From the NCBI RefSeq assembly GCF_002887595.1, contig NZ_PEBU01000020.1, positions 1 to 35,500 on the forward strand: 35,500 nt of DNA, read 5' to 3'. The number at the start of each line of letters is the position of its first letter. The first letter of the stretch is position 1. The notes under the pieces were generated by a model. That model ran no database searches. It saw only the letters and a program-made list of their open reading frames with translations, and was not told where the DNA came from. Source of the DNA: Bowmanella denitrificans. GTDB lineage: Bacteria > Pseudomonadota > Gammaproteobacteria > Enterobacterales > Alteromonadaceae. Positions 25,723 to 32,591 of this stretch are shown here, piece by piece. The position numbers and the translations under genes are program-made.

Positions 25723-26169
25723 CTACACCGCCGCATTAAACACAATTGAAAGGCTACTGAGAATAACCGTAGCAAAACAGAAAAACTGTATACGCTTTTT
25801 AAATTTAGTTGGCTCCATTACAAAACGTTCTGTCCGTTGTGCACTTAGCATAAACAGTGTTACTGACATCATAAGCAACGCCGGAGTAATGAAAGGAGCT
25901 TTACTCATCAGCGCAGCAATTGCTGCTACACCTACAACAAGTCCGAGAATAAACCAAATGACTGCAAAACCTGAAATCCGGGTAGCCATGTTAGTTGCCA
26001 AGCTCCTGAGCATATCTATATGAGCAATGTAAATTTCATCATTTCTGTCGGTTTGAGCTAACACCCTCTTTATATTATTCAATGTACTTTTATAACCAAG
26101 CTGCGAAAGTAGCATAAGTACTTCATTCGCGTGGCTAGCATTTGCTTTATCAATTTCAGGTTTACTCAT
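25723..26169 (-). CDS. hypothetical membrane protein
   Basis: The 148-residue protein has a soluble N-terminal ~60 residues (ANEVLMLLSQLGYKST) and three hydrophobic segments (ISGFAVIWFILGLVVGVAAI, then ITPALLMMSVTLFML and FCFATVILSSLSIVF). I chose ATG 26169; a GTG at 26178 is possible. Neither has a clear ribosome site. AT-rich and cassette-like, but no intact attC flanks it. Confidence 0.65.
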   Translation of the reverse strand: MSKPEIDKANASHANEVLMLLSQLGYKSTLNNIKRVLAQTDRNDEIYIAHIDMLRSLATNMATRISGFAVIWFILGLVVGVAAIAALMSKAPFITPALLMMSVTLFMLSAQRTERFVMEPTKFKKRIQFFCFATVILSSLSIVFNAAV

Positions 26170-26281
26170 ATTTTTCACTAGAAAACCACCACAAAAACAA
26201 TGTTCATTTTGACCACAGCCAAGCGAAGGGGAAACTTCACTTTGCGTTCTTTTACGCGCGAAGTAAATTTATTTTTCAGGG

Positions 26282-26617
26282 CTACTCTTCACTTACTTTC
26301 CGCTTTGTTAATTCGATTCTATCTTTTAGAACTCTGCATGTAATATTTGATGCTCGCTCAACATTTCCCTGCCGTTCAGCTACTTCAGCCAAGGTTAATT
26401 TCAGACCAGTGTCGTCTATCCCCACCTTTGTATAGTAAGCATTTGGGCTACCTAATAACTTCAAACCATTTTTGCATTTGGCCAAATCTAAATTGAACTC
26501 TTCGTTTTCATGCGCGTCCTCTCCGACATTCAATTCAGATTGCACTTGTTCTAACACTGATGCACATGCAACAGCACAGAAGAGTAAGGTAAATATTGCG
26601 ATTCCAAATTTTATCAT
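26282..26617 (-). CDS. hypothetical secreted protein
   Basis: The 111 residues start with a signal peptide (MIKFGIAIFTLLFCAVACA), possibly of lipoprotein type because a Cys lies in the cleavage region. The rest is acidic and helical, with two more cysteines (LAKCKNG, ITCRVL). No family is recognised. Confidence 0.65.
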   Translation of the reverse strand: MIKFGIAIFTLLFCAVACASVLEQVQSELNVGEDAHENEEFNLDLAKCKNGLKLLGSPNAYYTKVGIDDTGLKLTLAEVAERQGNVERASNITCRVLKDRIELTKRKVSEE

Positions 26618-26634
26618 TGACAGTCCTGAGGACT

Positions 26635-26729
26635 GAATAATGTGTGAGCGTAGTTTGGTAATTTTATTGCACTGTTTGCAACTGAAAATGACAAATCATG
26701 GCGAATCACGATTAATTCGCTTGTTAGCT
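26635..26729 (-). other. degenerate attC
   Basis: The right end CGCTTGTTAGCT fits the core site next to the stop of the gene on its right. The left end GAATAAT deviates from RYYYAAC, so recombination activity is doubtful. Confidence 0.4.
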
Positions 26730-27189
26730 AATTTGATTTATTTCTTGTGTAATATTCTCTTATATGGCTATTACCATCTGTTCCAGCGGAACCCATATAT
26801 ACCCAATATGTATCTTCATTTTCAAAGTGCAATTGAGATATTTTTTTCTCACCATATCTTTCATATTGCATCGCGATGCTTTTACTTGTACATCCTAACA
26901 CATTGAAAGTAATACGCTCTTCTGAAGGTGGGCGCTTCATCTTTTTCTCGCCCACCTTGATTTCAATTTCTGGGGAATTAATGCTCATCTTATTTTCCCC
27001 GTTATATTTGATAACTTCAATTCCTTGCGTTTGAATCATAAAAGACCATGCCTTGTCTTCTATGTTTGCCCATTTTTTATTGAACGACTCAAATTTCTCT
27101 ATGGATGATGTCCATGTTCCATCTAATGATGGGCAACAATACCCAACACTTGGGATCATGACAGATAAACACATTAATACTCTTTTCAT
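26728..27189 (-). CDS. hypothetical secreted protein
   Basis: The 153-residue protein has a signal peptide (MKRVLMCLSVMIPSVGYC) and then CPSLDGTWTSSIEKFE, the opening of a lipocalin-like beta-sheet fold. The middle is beta-rich and it ends YYTRNKSN. Function is unknown. Its stop codon overlaps the end of the degenerate attC. Confidence 0.65.
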   Translation of the reverse strand: MKRVLMCLSVMIPSVGYCCPSLDGTWTSSIEKFESFNKKWANIEDKAWSFMIQTQGIEVIKYNGENKMSINSPEIEIKVGEKKMKRPPSEERITFNVLGCTSKSIAMQYERYGEKKISQLHFENEDTYWVYMGSAGTDGNSHIREYYTRNKSN

Positions 27190-27235
27190 AAATAAATTAG
27201 TAATCCTTGCTCGAAAGTATCGCTAAGTTGTTAAC

Positions 27236-27242
27236 AGCTAAC
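27236..27242 (-). other. half attC core interrupted by insertion-sequence DNA
   Basis: AGCTAACGAATGATAT begins like the left end of the intact sites, for instance AGCTAAC at 33274, but no right half follows. An IS110-family transposase remnant starts about 80 bp away. Confidence 0.45.
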
Positions 27243-27318
27243 GAATGATATGGACTCCCCTTTCCCGGGGTTCTGCCACGCTTAACTGGCAGCTGTTGAG
27301 GAGAACCGTCCAGGTCCG

Positions 27319-27396
27319 AATAACTATGTCTATGGAATTGATTTAGCCAAGCTGCGTTTTAGTATCCATGTCGAAGACCGCTGTGGCAAGGTTTGA
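27319..27396 (+). pseudogene. IS110-family transposase N-terminal remnant
   Basis: In frame from 27319 the sequence reads NNYVYGIDLAKLRFSIHVED and continues RCGKV before a TGA at 27394. This is the start of an IS110/IS1111 DEDD transposase, whose first catalytic Asp lies in GIDLAK. There is no in-frame start codon and about 90% of the gene is gone. IS1111-attC elements are known to insert in attC sites, which fits the half attC on its left. Confidence 0.65.
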
Positions 27397-27423
27397 ATAA
27401 CATGGCTTCCTTATCCTTTATGA

Positions 27424-27747
27424 CATGCCCTCCATGGCATGCCAGTCCCATTTACAACAGGCGTCCTGCCTGTTGCCCTGCGGGCCAGCTAAAGCTGTTC
27501 AATCTGGTTCCTGACCAGATTGTCTTTACTGCGAAGAAACGAGACGCAAAGACCAAATTTTCAGGAAAAATTTGGGACAGCTTTACGCTGGTCCGAAGGA
27601 AAAGCTACAGGGACGTAGCTTTCAAAGCGCGCCCGCTGGATTCCCAACTACGTCAGTCCAGGGCGCTGCTAAAAGGCGGTCGTGAAAAAGTTTTGATTTA
27701 CGGCTTCCTGCCTTTAATCAAAAGTCCACTTCGGGCATCCTCTGCCC
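27424..27747. repeat. array of consecutive short perfect hairpins
   Basis: At least eight hairpins follow one another. Examples are ATGCC/GGCAT (27424-27440), CAACAGGC-GTCCT-GCCTGTTG (27455-27475), CAGCT-AA-AGCTG (27486-27497), CAATCTGG/CCAGATTG (27500-27522), CCAAATTTT-CAGGA-AAAATTTGG (27553-27575), AAAGCTAC-AGGGAC-GTAGCTTT (27601-27622), TTTTGATT/AATCAAAA (27691-27723) and GGGCA-TCCTC-TGCCC (27733-27747). Most loops hold TCC or GGA. It is probably not coding. Confidence 0.75.
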
Positions 27748-27863
27748 TCTCGATGACATCTGAATTTGCTGCGCGCACTCGCTAATTCCGGGCGATGCCA
27801 TCCCCGACGCGTCTTCCACTCAATTTTCTCCCAGCAAATTGCCCGCCTTTTAGCAGCGCCCTG
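27659..27863. repeat. 205-bp unit with 21-bp perfect terminal inverted repeats
   Basis: The 21 bases at 27659-27679 (CAGGGCGCTGC...) are the exact reverse complement of 27843-27863. The interior includes two hairpins and no gene of its own. The layout resembles a MITE, although no target duplication is obvious. Confidence 0.7.
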
Positions 27864-28033
27864 AACCGACCGGGAATTTTTAAGCGGGGGTCAAAGCGGC
27901 TCGGGCCGCTTAAGGAGTGACAACTGATTGATGTTTTGTCGGTTAATGTCTGCTTTGTGCCAAGACCGTTTTTGACTGCAATAACAATTGCAACCAATCC
28001 ACCAATCAATCCCGACGAAACCCATGATTCCAA
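27782..28033 (-). CDS. small membrane protein, C-terminus replaced by repeat DNA
   Basis: TTG 28033 has AAGGAG six bases upstream and starts just inside the attC core, as cassette genes do. The first ~35 residues hold one membrane helix (GLIGGLVAIVIAVKNGLG). From about residue 40 (SGPSRFDPRLKIPGRFR) the frame runs into the inverted repeat, so the natural end is probably lost. The 83-residue total is therefore likely a chimera. Confidence 0.45.
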   Translation of the reverse strand: MESWVSSGLIGGLVAIVIAVKNGLGTKQTLTDKTSISCHSLSGPSRFDPRLKIPGRFRALLKGGQFAGRKLSGRRVGDGIARN

Positions 28034-28048
28034 TGCTTACTCCTTAAC

Positions 28049-28186
28049 TTCTAACGCCACAATAAACGGCACGACCGAGCCGGTTGGTTTTGGACAAAAT
28101 CGCGCAGCGAACCAAAATCATCCGGCGACCGAGTGTCCGGCGCAGCAAACGAAGTGAGTGGAGCGAATTTCATCTCCTTGTTACAC
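28049..28186 (-). other. attC site (138 bp)
   Basis: The left core TTCTAACGCC and right core CTTGTTACAC bracket a long imperfect palindrome (CCGGCGACCGAGTGTCCGG inside). It lies just after the antitoxin stop on the minus strand. Confidence 0.65.
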
Positions 28187-28188
28187 GT

Positions 28189-28476
28189 TTACTGCAGCTG
28201 GCTAAAGACTTCTGGATGCTGCTCGGCTATGCGTAGTAGAGTAACCGCAGGGCCTTGTGGGGAACGCCGACCCTGCTCCCAGTCCTGCAGTGTGCGCATG
28301 CTGACACCAAGCAAACCCGCAAATGCTGATTGTGACATATTTAATTTTGAGCGAATTACTTCTGGTGGCGATGGCTCAGAAAGCTCAGTCACCTTCAGGC
28401 TGATTTTGCCTTTTTTGTGCTGCTTGATTTCCTGAATCCCTTCCAAAATCTCAGCACCGATATCACGCTTACTCAT
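28189..28476 (-). CDS. NadS/HigA-like antitoxin (XRE helix-turn-helix)
   Basis: The 95 residues have an XRE DNA-binding domain (MSQSAFAGLLGVSMRTLQDW, then EQGRRSPQGPAVTLLRIAEQ). The pattern matches the NadS antitoxin family paired with RelE/HigB toxins. It neutralises the upstream toxin and should repress the cassette's own promoter at the 15-bp palindrome 28792-28806. The ATG overlaps the toxin end by 8 bases. Confidence 0.9.
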   Translation of the reverse strand: MSKRDIGAEILEGIQEIKQHKKGKISLKVTELSEPSPPEVIRSKLNMSQSAFAGLLGVSMRTLQDWEQGRRSPQGPAVTLLRIAEQHPEVFSQLQ

Positions 28477-28780
28477 GATCGATTGCCTCCGCTATTTTCT
28501 TCAAGATATGACCAGGAATCGTAGACCTCTCAGATTTGCTATACAGCGTAAGCATCCAGATTTCGTGGTCGGGCTTTCTCCAATAATAGATAACTCGAAC
28601 TCCTCCACTTTTCCCTTTCCGTTCCGGAGCCCAACGTACTTTTCTGACTCCGCCTGATCCTTTGACAATATCCCCAGCGTCTGGCTTCTGCATGAGGTAA
28701 GTCTGCAAGGCTCTGTACTCCTCGTCAGACAAGTACTCCGGCAGAAGCTTTGTGAATGTAGAGGTTTCAATAAATATCAT
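28469..28780 (-). CDS. RelE/HigB-like toxin
   Basis: The 103-residue protein matches the HigB-2/RelE-type mRNA interferase partner of NadS: FTKLLPEYLSDEEYRALQ, GSGGVRKVRWAPERKGKSGG, VRVIYYWRKPDHEIWMLTLY. Such toxins cut mRNA at the ribosome. Toxin-first order is the HigBA layout. Toxin-antitoxin cassettes are known to stabilise large integron arrays. Confidence 0.9.
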   Translation of the reverse strand: MIFIETSTFTKLLPEYLSDEEYRALQTYLMQKPDAGDIVKGSGGVRKVRWAPERKGKSGGVRVIYYWRKPDHEIWMLTLYSKSERSTIPGHILKKIAEAIDHE

Positions 28781-28787
28781 GGACCAA

Positions 28788-28817
28788 ACTATACGGCATT
28801 GCCGTACTTTCTGGCAA
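28788..28817 (-). promoter_or_regulatory. toxin-antitoxin promoter with palindromic operator
   Basis: On the minus strand TTGCCA (-35, 28812-28817) is 18 bp from TATAGT (-10, 28788-28793). TACGGCA-T-TGCCGTA (28792-28806) is a perfect palindrome overlapping the -10 and spacer, 12 bp before the toxin ATG. It is the likely antitoxin operator. Confidence 0.75.
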
Positions 28818-28832
28818 GAGATGTCTCAAGAC

Positions 28833-28895
28833 GTGTAACGCCGCGCGCGTTAGCGCGTCCAGCCCGCAGGGCGATGCTGCCTTTGCTTGTTATGT
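28833..28895 (-). other. attC site
   Basis: GTGTAACGCC at the left and GCTTGTTATGT at the right bracket a 63-bp imperfect palindrome. It ends 3 bp from the stop of the next gene. Confidence 0.85.
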
Positions 28896-28897
28896 GT

Positions 28898-29260
28898 TTA
28901 CTTGACTTCGTTGACATAGATTTTGTATTCCTTTCCACGATCATCAGAAGCCAGCATGAACTTTCGTTGGCCAGATGGCCACACGAACTTTAGCGATTCA
29001 AGTTTTTCTGGCTCTACATTGTGTGATGCCAAATGCTTATTTAGTGAATCACCCCAATATCCTATAGATTTCTTAATTCGTTCACTCGCCATAGCGTCAG
29101 GCGAGAATTTTCGTGTTTTCCAATCTACTTCGATGTCGTAACCTTTGCGATGAATATTGATAAGCTCATCTATTACATAGTCGCTATCCACGTAGTTCAT
29201 AAGGCTCGTGAAACTATGGCCAAAATTATGAATCGCTGAGTAGATATTCTTGTACTTCAT
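28898..29260 (-). CDS. hypothetical cassette protein
   Basis: I do not recognise this 120-residue soluble protein. It starts MKYKNIYSAIHNFGHSFTSL and has a basic middle (DWKTRKFSPDAMASERIKKS). There is no signal peptide or membrane helix. It fills one complete cassette between attC sites at 28833 and 29274. Confidence 0.7.
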   Translation of the reverse strand: MKYKNIYSAIHNFGHSFTSLMNYVDSDYVIDELINIHRKGYDIEVDWKTRKFSPDAMASERIKKSIGYWGDSLNKHLASHNVEPEKLESLKFVWPSGQRKFMLASDDRGKEYKIYVNEVK

Positions 29261-29273
29261 CGGTGCTCTTTAC

Positions 29274-29360
29274 ACATAACGCTTTAAACAGCGGAAAACA
29301 CGCGCGCTTTGGCCGTCTTTTGGCCTGCGGGTGGTTTTCCGATGATTTAACTTGTTAGAT
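29274..29360 (-). other. attC site, common type
   Basis: ACATAACGCTTTAAACAGCGG opens the site on the + strand and CCGATGATTTAACTTGTTAG closes it. Both ends recur almost unchanged at 29787 and 30689. Confidence 0.9.
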
Positions 29361-29363
29361 GTT

Positions 29364-29768
29364 CTACTTACTGTTGATGTCATTTTTAATTTTTTGGTTT
29401 AACTCCATAAAATCTTTTACTAATGAGTCGCAAACAGATTTTTTAGCAGCACATTTTACTTCGGTAGTTATTCCAATTTGACCATTTCTCTCGACAACTG
29501 CACGGCGAACAACTGATGGGTATGAAGGGTGAGCTTTGGGGGCAAATGACCAAAGGGCTTTATTCGTATTGTCATTTACAATAACCCAACCTTCAGACTC
29601 ACTAATCTCTGCATTGGGATCTGATTTCAGCGCTTCGAGAGCCTCTAATACAGTGTTATAACCAAACACTTGTCCATTTTTGCCTTTGTATCCCAATTTT
29701 GAGTCGGAATCAGTAGCAAATGAAAAACACGAAAAGGTTAATAGAACTAAAAATAATACTCGATTCAT
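29364..29768 (-). CDS. hypothetical secreted protein
   Basis: From ATG 29768, with AAGGAGG seven bases upstream, the 134-residue protein has a signal peptide (MNRVLFLVLLTFSCFSFA). The mature part contains EGWVIVNDNTNKALWSFAPK and a two-Cys segment (VKCAAKKSVCDSLV) that may form a disulfide. I recall similar uncharacterised secreted proteins but no function. Confidence 0.72.
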   Translation of the reverse strand: MNRVLFLVLLTFSCFSFATDSDSKLGYKGKNGQVFGYNTVLEALEALKSDPNAEISESEGWVIVNDNTNKALWSFAPKAHPSYPSVVRRAVVERNGQIGITTEVKCAAKKSVCDSLVKDFMELNQKIKNDINSK

Positions 29769-29786
29769 ACACAATCCTCCTTGAAC

Positions 29787-29855
29787 ATCTAACGCTTTGA
29801 ACAGCGGAAAACACGAGCGTAGATAGTGATTTCCCGATGGTTTAACTTGTTAGTT
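29787..29855 (-). other. attC site, common type
   Basis: ATCTAACGCTTTGAACAGCGG and CCGATGGTTTAACTTGTTAG closely match the sites at 29274 and 30689. Confidence 0.88.
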
Positions 29856-29862
29856 GCTATGG

Positions 29863-30114
29863 TTAGCTTCCATAAAATGTAACTTCAGGTTTATATAAAA
29901 GCGCGACCAAAACAAACACAATGATGATGGCAAAAATAACCATTTCCATGGCAAAGTTTTTCATTAACTCTTTGTACATTCTAGCTTTTGTTTGATTTTT
30001 ATCAGAGTAAAAACGATGCATCCTCACATATATACTGAAGACAGAGATAATGCATAGTAGAGCTACAATTCCACCAACTAACCAAGCAGCAACTGCTCCC
30101 CAAGAACCGTACAA
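29863..30114 (-). CDS. hypothetical two-helix membrane protein
   Basis: Two membrane helices (AAWLVGGIVALLCIISVFSI and FAMEMVIFAIIIVFVLVALL) are joined by a basic loop (KNQTKARMYKELMK). I chose TTG 30114 because AGGGAG lies nine bases before it, giving 83 residues. The longer form from TTG 30138 has no ribosome site and begins inside the attC core. Confidence 0.6.
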   Translation of the reverse strand: MYGSWGAVAAWLVGGIVALLCIISVFSIYVRMHRFYSDKNQTKARMYKELMKNFAMEMVIFAIIIVFVLVALLYKPEVTFYGS

Positions 30115-30136
30115 TGCCTCATTCTCCCTAGATGGC

Positions 30137-30241
30137 AACTAACGCTTTGCCAAGGGGCAAATGCGAACGTTGTTGGGCGAAGCCCAGAGAGTATTTGTCC
30201 CAGCCGCGCTTTTTGCGGCGAACTTTGGCAACTTGTTATAT
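30137..30241 (-). other. attC site (105 bp)
   Basis: AACTAACGCTTTGCCAAGGGG and CTTTGGCAACTTGTTATAT form complementary outer arms. The stop codon of the next gene lies inside the right core. Confidence 0.85.
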
Positions 30242-30670
30242 GCTCTTAACACCAATAACCTCACCCGACATTAGTACAGCAACAAAATTTTTTGAACCAT
30301 ACATTTTGTTGCCGTCTAGAAGAGGATCAAACTCAACAACATAATACCAATATTCTTGTTTAGAAAAGCCAGCCAGACAATGGTACTTAACTAACTCAAT
30401 ACTTCTTATTTCGATACCATCAAACTTAGGCAAGTTAGTAACCGCCCAATCTTGCACTAATGAATAGGCTTTGTAAGTAGCCAATGGTGGTGAAATCATT
30501 TCTTTAGGTGACCATGAACCAGCTTTCTCAACTTTGCTGCCTGGGACAACAAGTCCATACTTTTCACCATCATGCGTTGATGTTGTTCGTGGCGTGTGAT
30601 CCTCACAAAATTCAGTCGTCGCATGCGCAAACAGCGGTAATAGAAATATTAGAATAAATATAGATTTCAT
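30236..30670 (-). CDS. hypothetical secreted protein
   Basis: The 144 residues begin with a signal peptide (MKSIFILIFLLPLFAHA). The mature part has two cysteines (EFCEDH, KYHCLAG) and a beta-rich end (QEYWYYVVEFDPLLDG). AAGG precedes the ATG. No family is recognised. The TAA is supplied by the attC core. Confidence 0.7.
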   Translation of the reverse strand: MKSIFILIFLLPLFAHATTEFCEDHTPRTTSTHDGEKYGLVVPGSKVEKAGSWSPKEMISPPLATYKAYSLVQDWAVTNLPKFDGIEIRSIELVKYHCLAGFSKQEYWYYVVEFDPLLDGNKMYGSKNFVAVLMSGEVIGVKSI

Positions 30671-30688
30671 CGTGTACCTTCCCTGAGC

Positions 30689-30757
30689 ATATAACGCTTT
30701 AAACAGCGGAAAACGCGAGCGAAGCGAGTGGTTTTCCGATGATTTAACTTGTTAGTG
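30689..30757 (-). other. attC site, common type
   Basis: ATATAACGCTTTAAACAGCGG and CCGATGATTTAACTTGTTAG match the site at 29274 almost base for base outside the central loop. Confidence 0.9.
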
Positions 30758-30832
30758 GCCCACGAGAACAGAACTGTCATGGCTTTGCCGCCAGCCCTGT
30801 TGGCCCATGAGCTTAAATTGATATTCATGCGC

Positions 30833-31003
30833 TTACCTTAGCCCGAAGAAAGATAAAACAACAACCGATTTTTGCGGCTGGTTTTGGCTAACTGCAAACG
30901 GCAATGTTGATCGCAAACAGGCAACCACTTCTTTGCGAACCACCTTTAAGCCAGTGAGGTAAAAAGTGCGCGTTGGTGATGCTGAAATAATGCTTGTTGC
31001 CAA
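30833..31003 (-). CDS. possible 56-residue protein in an otherwise empty cassette
   Basis: AAGGAGG (31010-31016) stands six bases before TTG 31003, which opens 56 codons to a TAA at 30833-30835. The product contains FYLTGLKVVRKEVVACLRST and ends SVVVLSFFGLR; it is basic and has no clear membrane helix. The cassette between the attC sites at 30689 and 31087 holds no other candidate. I do not know a function, and translation is unproven. Confidence 0.45.
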   Translation of the reverse strand: MATSIISASPTRTFYLTGLKVVRKEVVACLRSTLPFAVSQNQPQKSVVVLSFFGLR

Positions 31004-31086
31004 TACCAACCTCCTTGCGATGCTTCCATGAAATGCGGGGCCTAATACCGCGCCAATGTCTAATTCCTAGCCTAATCTACTGGGGC

Positions 31087-31161
31087 TACTAACGCCCCAA
31101 GCAAGGGATTTTATGAGCGTTGTTCAGCGAGTAAAATTCCCGCTGGCTTGGCTTGTTATGT
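31087..31161 (-). other. attC site
   Basis: TACTAACGCCCCAAGCAAGGG and GCTGGCTTGGCTTGTTATGT form complementary arms around a 30-base centre. Confidence 0.85.
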
Positions 31162-31171
31162 TTTAAAACAC

Positions 31172-31393
31172 TCAATTTAATATCCCAGTATTTATAACTT
31201 TCAGGTAGCCGCTTATTAATGTGTTGTAGGCAGCAAACAAGCAAATACCAATAACCAAAATAGTTTTACTCCATGAGCTAAAACTCTTTGATTCTAGTTT
31301 ATGTTCCTTAACGCCCATCACAAATAAAAAGATGGAGACAACGACAAATAGAACTCCAAAAAAGAATGTAGCGATGGCGGTTATTTGCTCCAA
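31172..31393 (-). CDS. hypothetical two-helix membrane protein
   Basis: The 73 residues have two membrane helices (ATFFFGVLFVVVSIFLFVMG and TILVIGICLFAAYNTLISGY) with a charged loop between them (KEHKLESKS). The start is TTG 31393 with AGAGG seven bases upstream. It fills one cassette. Confidence 0.65.
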   Translation of the reverse strand: MEQITAIATFFFGVLFVVVSIFLFVMGVKEHKLESKSFSSWSKTILVIGICLFAAYNTLISGYLKVINTGILN

Positions 31394-31413
31394 TGTCCGA
31401 CCTCTACCTTAAA

Positions 31414-31472
31414 ACATAACGCCTCAAGAAGGGGCGCCGGTTACGGCGTCCCTCTTACTTGATTTGTTATGC
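31414..31472 (-). other. attC site, partly coding
   Basis: ACATAACGCC and GATTTGTTATGC bracket a 59-bp site with GGGGCGCCG/CGGCGTCCC arms. The neighbouring DUF4062 gene reads into it and stops inside. Confidence 0.88.
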
Positions 31473-32494
31473 TTTTTTACCGCTAGCAGATTGGTTAGAT
31501 AGTTTTCACCGTAAGGCGTTAATACCCAATTTGAATCATTACCTTCATGGGTTATTAAATTAAGTGCTCGGAATTGAATTTTAATTGTCTGAAATGTGGT
31601 GAGTCGTATTTTAATATCATCAATCTTGTTATCTGGATAAGCTTCCTCAAGATCATCCTTCACCGTTCGCTCTATCAAGCCGTTGAGATAACTAATCATC
31701 CACCCCTCGGATGAAGCGGTTATCATATTCGGACCAACAAAGGAAAATATTCTGTCCCAAGACAAATCAACAGCACAATCAATAATTTCGCCTTTTTTCC
31801 AATATTTCTTATTATTCTTACCAACCGATACTTTTTTTGCCTCAAAAACAAATTCTAGTGTAAAAATATCTTGTCCTTGGGCTAGTTCTTCTGTTCCCGA
31901 CGGTCTTTCTATACGAGCCTTTTTTAACTTTTCTTCGAGAACTTCGTTCTTTTTTCTTAGATCTAGAAGTTCTTTAGAAGTAGATTCCGTAACAGAATTA
32001 GCCTTAATCCAGCCCACAGCGGGTTGATGTTTTATCAATTGAGTTATACTTCGGCTTACTTTCGCTCCTAAATCTGAAGGAGAGTTCCAGTACTTACACA
32101 ATTTACTTGATACCAAATCTCGAAAATCTTCGAGCTTCTGGCAGGCATCCGGATCACTTTCCGATTTTCCTTTTTCAATTTTCTCTGGTCTTTCATGCAA
32201 AAAACCTATAACTGGCTTACCTGTTTCGATCGCATACCGGTATTCCATCTCGGTATAACTAAATCCAGTTTTCTTAGAAATAGAACCGTATCTTCCGGCA
32301 AGTATCACAAGATAGTAGTCAGACTCATCTATAACTTTTTTTATCCACTCCCACTGCTCTTCATTCGCTGCAGGAAATAGCTCCATTCCAGAGGGCATAC
32401 AGTCTAGTTCTAGCAGTGCCTGCATAACCTCAGCTCGCTCTTCAAGAAGATCCGTGTACGTAGAACTTACAAATACTTGATATCGTTTATCCAT
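31424..32494 (-). CDS. DUF4062 (TIR-like) domain protein, possible defence cassette
   Basis: The first ~160 residues are a DUF4062 domain: YQVFVSSTYTDLLEERAEVM, GMELFPAANEEQWEWIKKVI, YYLVILAGRYGSIS and SYTEMEYRYA. This Rossmann-like domain is thought related to TIR and is common in bacterial immune proteins. A coiled coil follows (LRKKNEVLEEKLKKARIE), then a ~150-residue domain with a winged-helix-like end (NWVLTPYGENYLTNLL), perhaps the sensor. The last 16 residues, KHNKSSKRDAVTGAPS, are encoded by the attC. The 356-residue protein is the longest single-cassette product here. Function is inferred, not shown. Confidence 0.8.
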   Translation of the reverse strand: MDKRYQVFVSSTYTDLLEERAEVMQALLELDCMPSGMELFPAANEEQWEWIKKVIDESDYYLVILAGRYGSISKKTGFSYTEMEYRYAIETGKPVIGFLHERPEKIEKGKSESDPDACQKLEDFRDLVSSKLCKYWNSPSDLGAKVSRSITQLIKHQPAVGWIKANSVTESTSKELLDLRKKNEVLEEKLKKARIERPSGTEELAQGQDIFTLEFVFEAKKVSVGKNNKKYWKKGEIIDCAVDLSWDRIFSFVGPNMITASSEGWMISYLNGLIERTVKDDLEEAYPDNKIDDIKIRLTTFQTIKIQFRALNLITHEGNDSNWVLTPYGENYLTNLLAVKKHNKSSKRDAVTGAPS

Positions 32495-32519
32495 TTTTGA
32501 ACTCTAATTTTTATCGAGA

Positions 32520-32591
32520 GCATAACGCCGCGCTCTGCGGCAAATTTGGAGCGCAGCGGAAAATTTGTCCGACAGCAGCGCCTTGTTAGCT
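32520..32591 (-). other. attC site
   Basis: GCATAACGCCGCGCTCTGCGG and CAGCGCCTTGTTAGCT bracket a palindrome with CAAATTTGGAGCGC/GCGGAAAATTTG inside. Confidence 0.87.

Noticed and set aside
26179-26281. attC between the genes at 25723 and 26282
   Set aside because: There is an imperfect CTTTGCGT/ACGCGCGAAG hairpin but no GTT or AAC core, so I could not support an attachment site.
27393-27785. 130-codon plus-strand open frame in the hairpin region
   Set aside because: It runs through the hairpins and one arm of the inverted repeat, has no ribosome site and an odd composition (PPWHASPIYNRRPACCPAG). It is better explained as repeat DNA.
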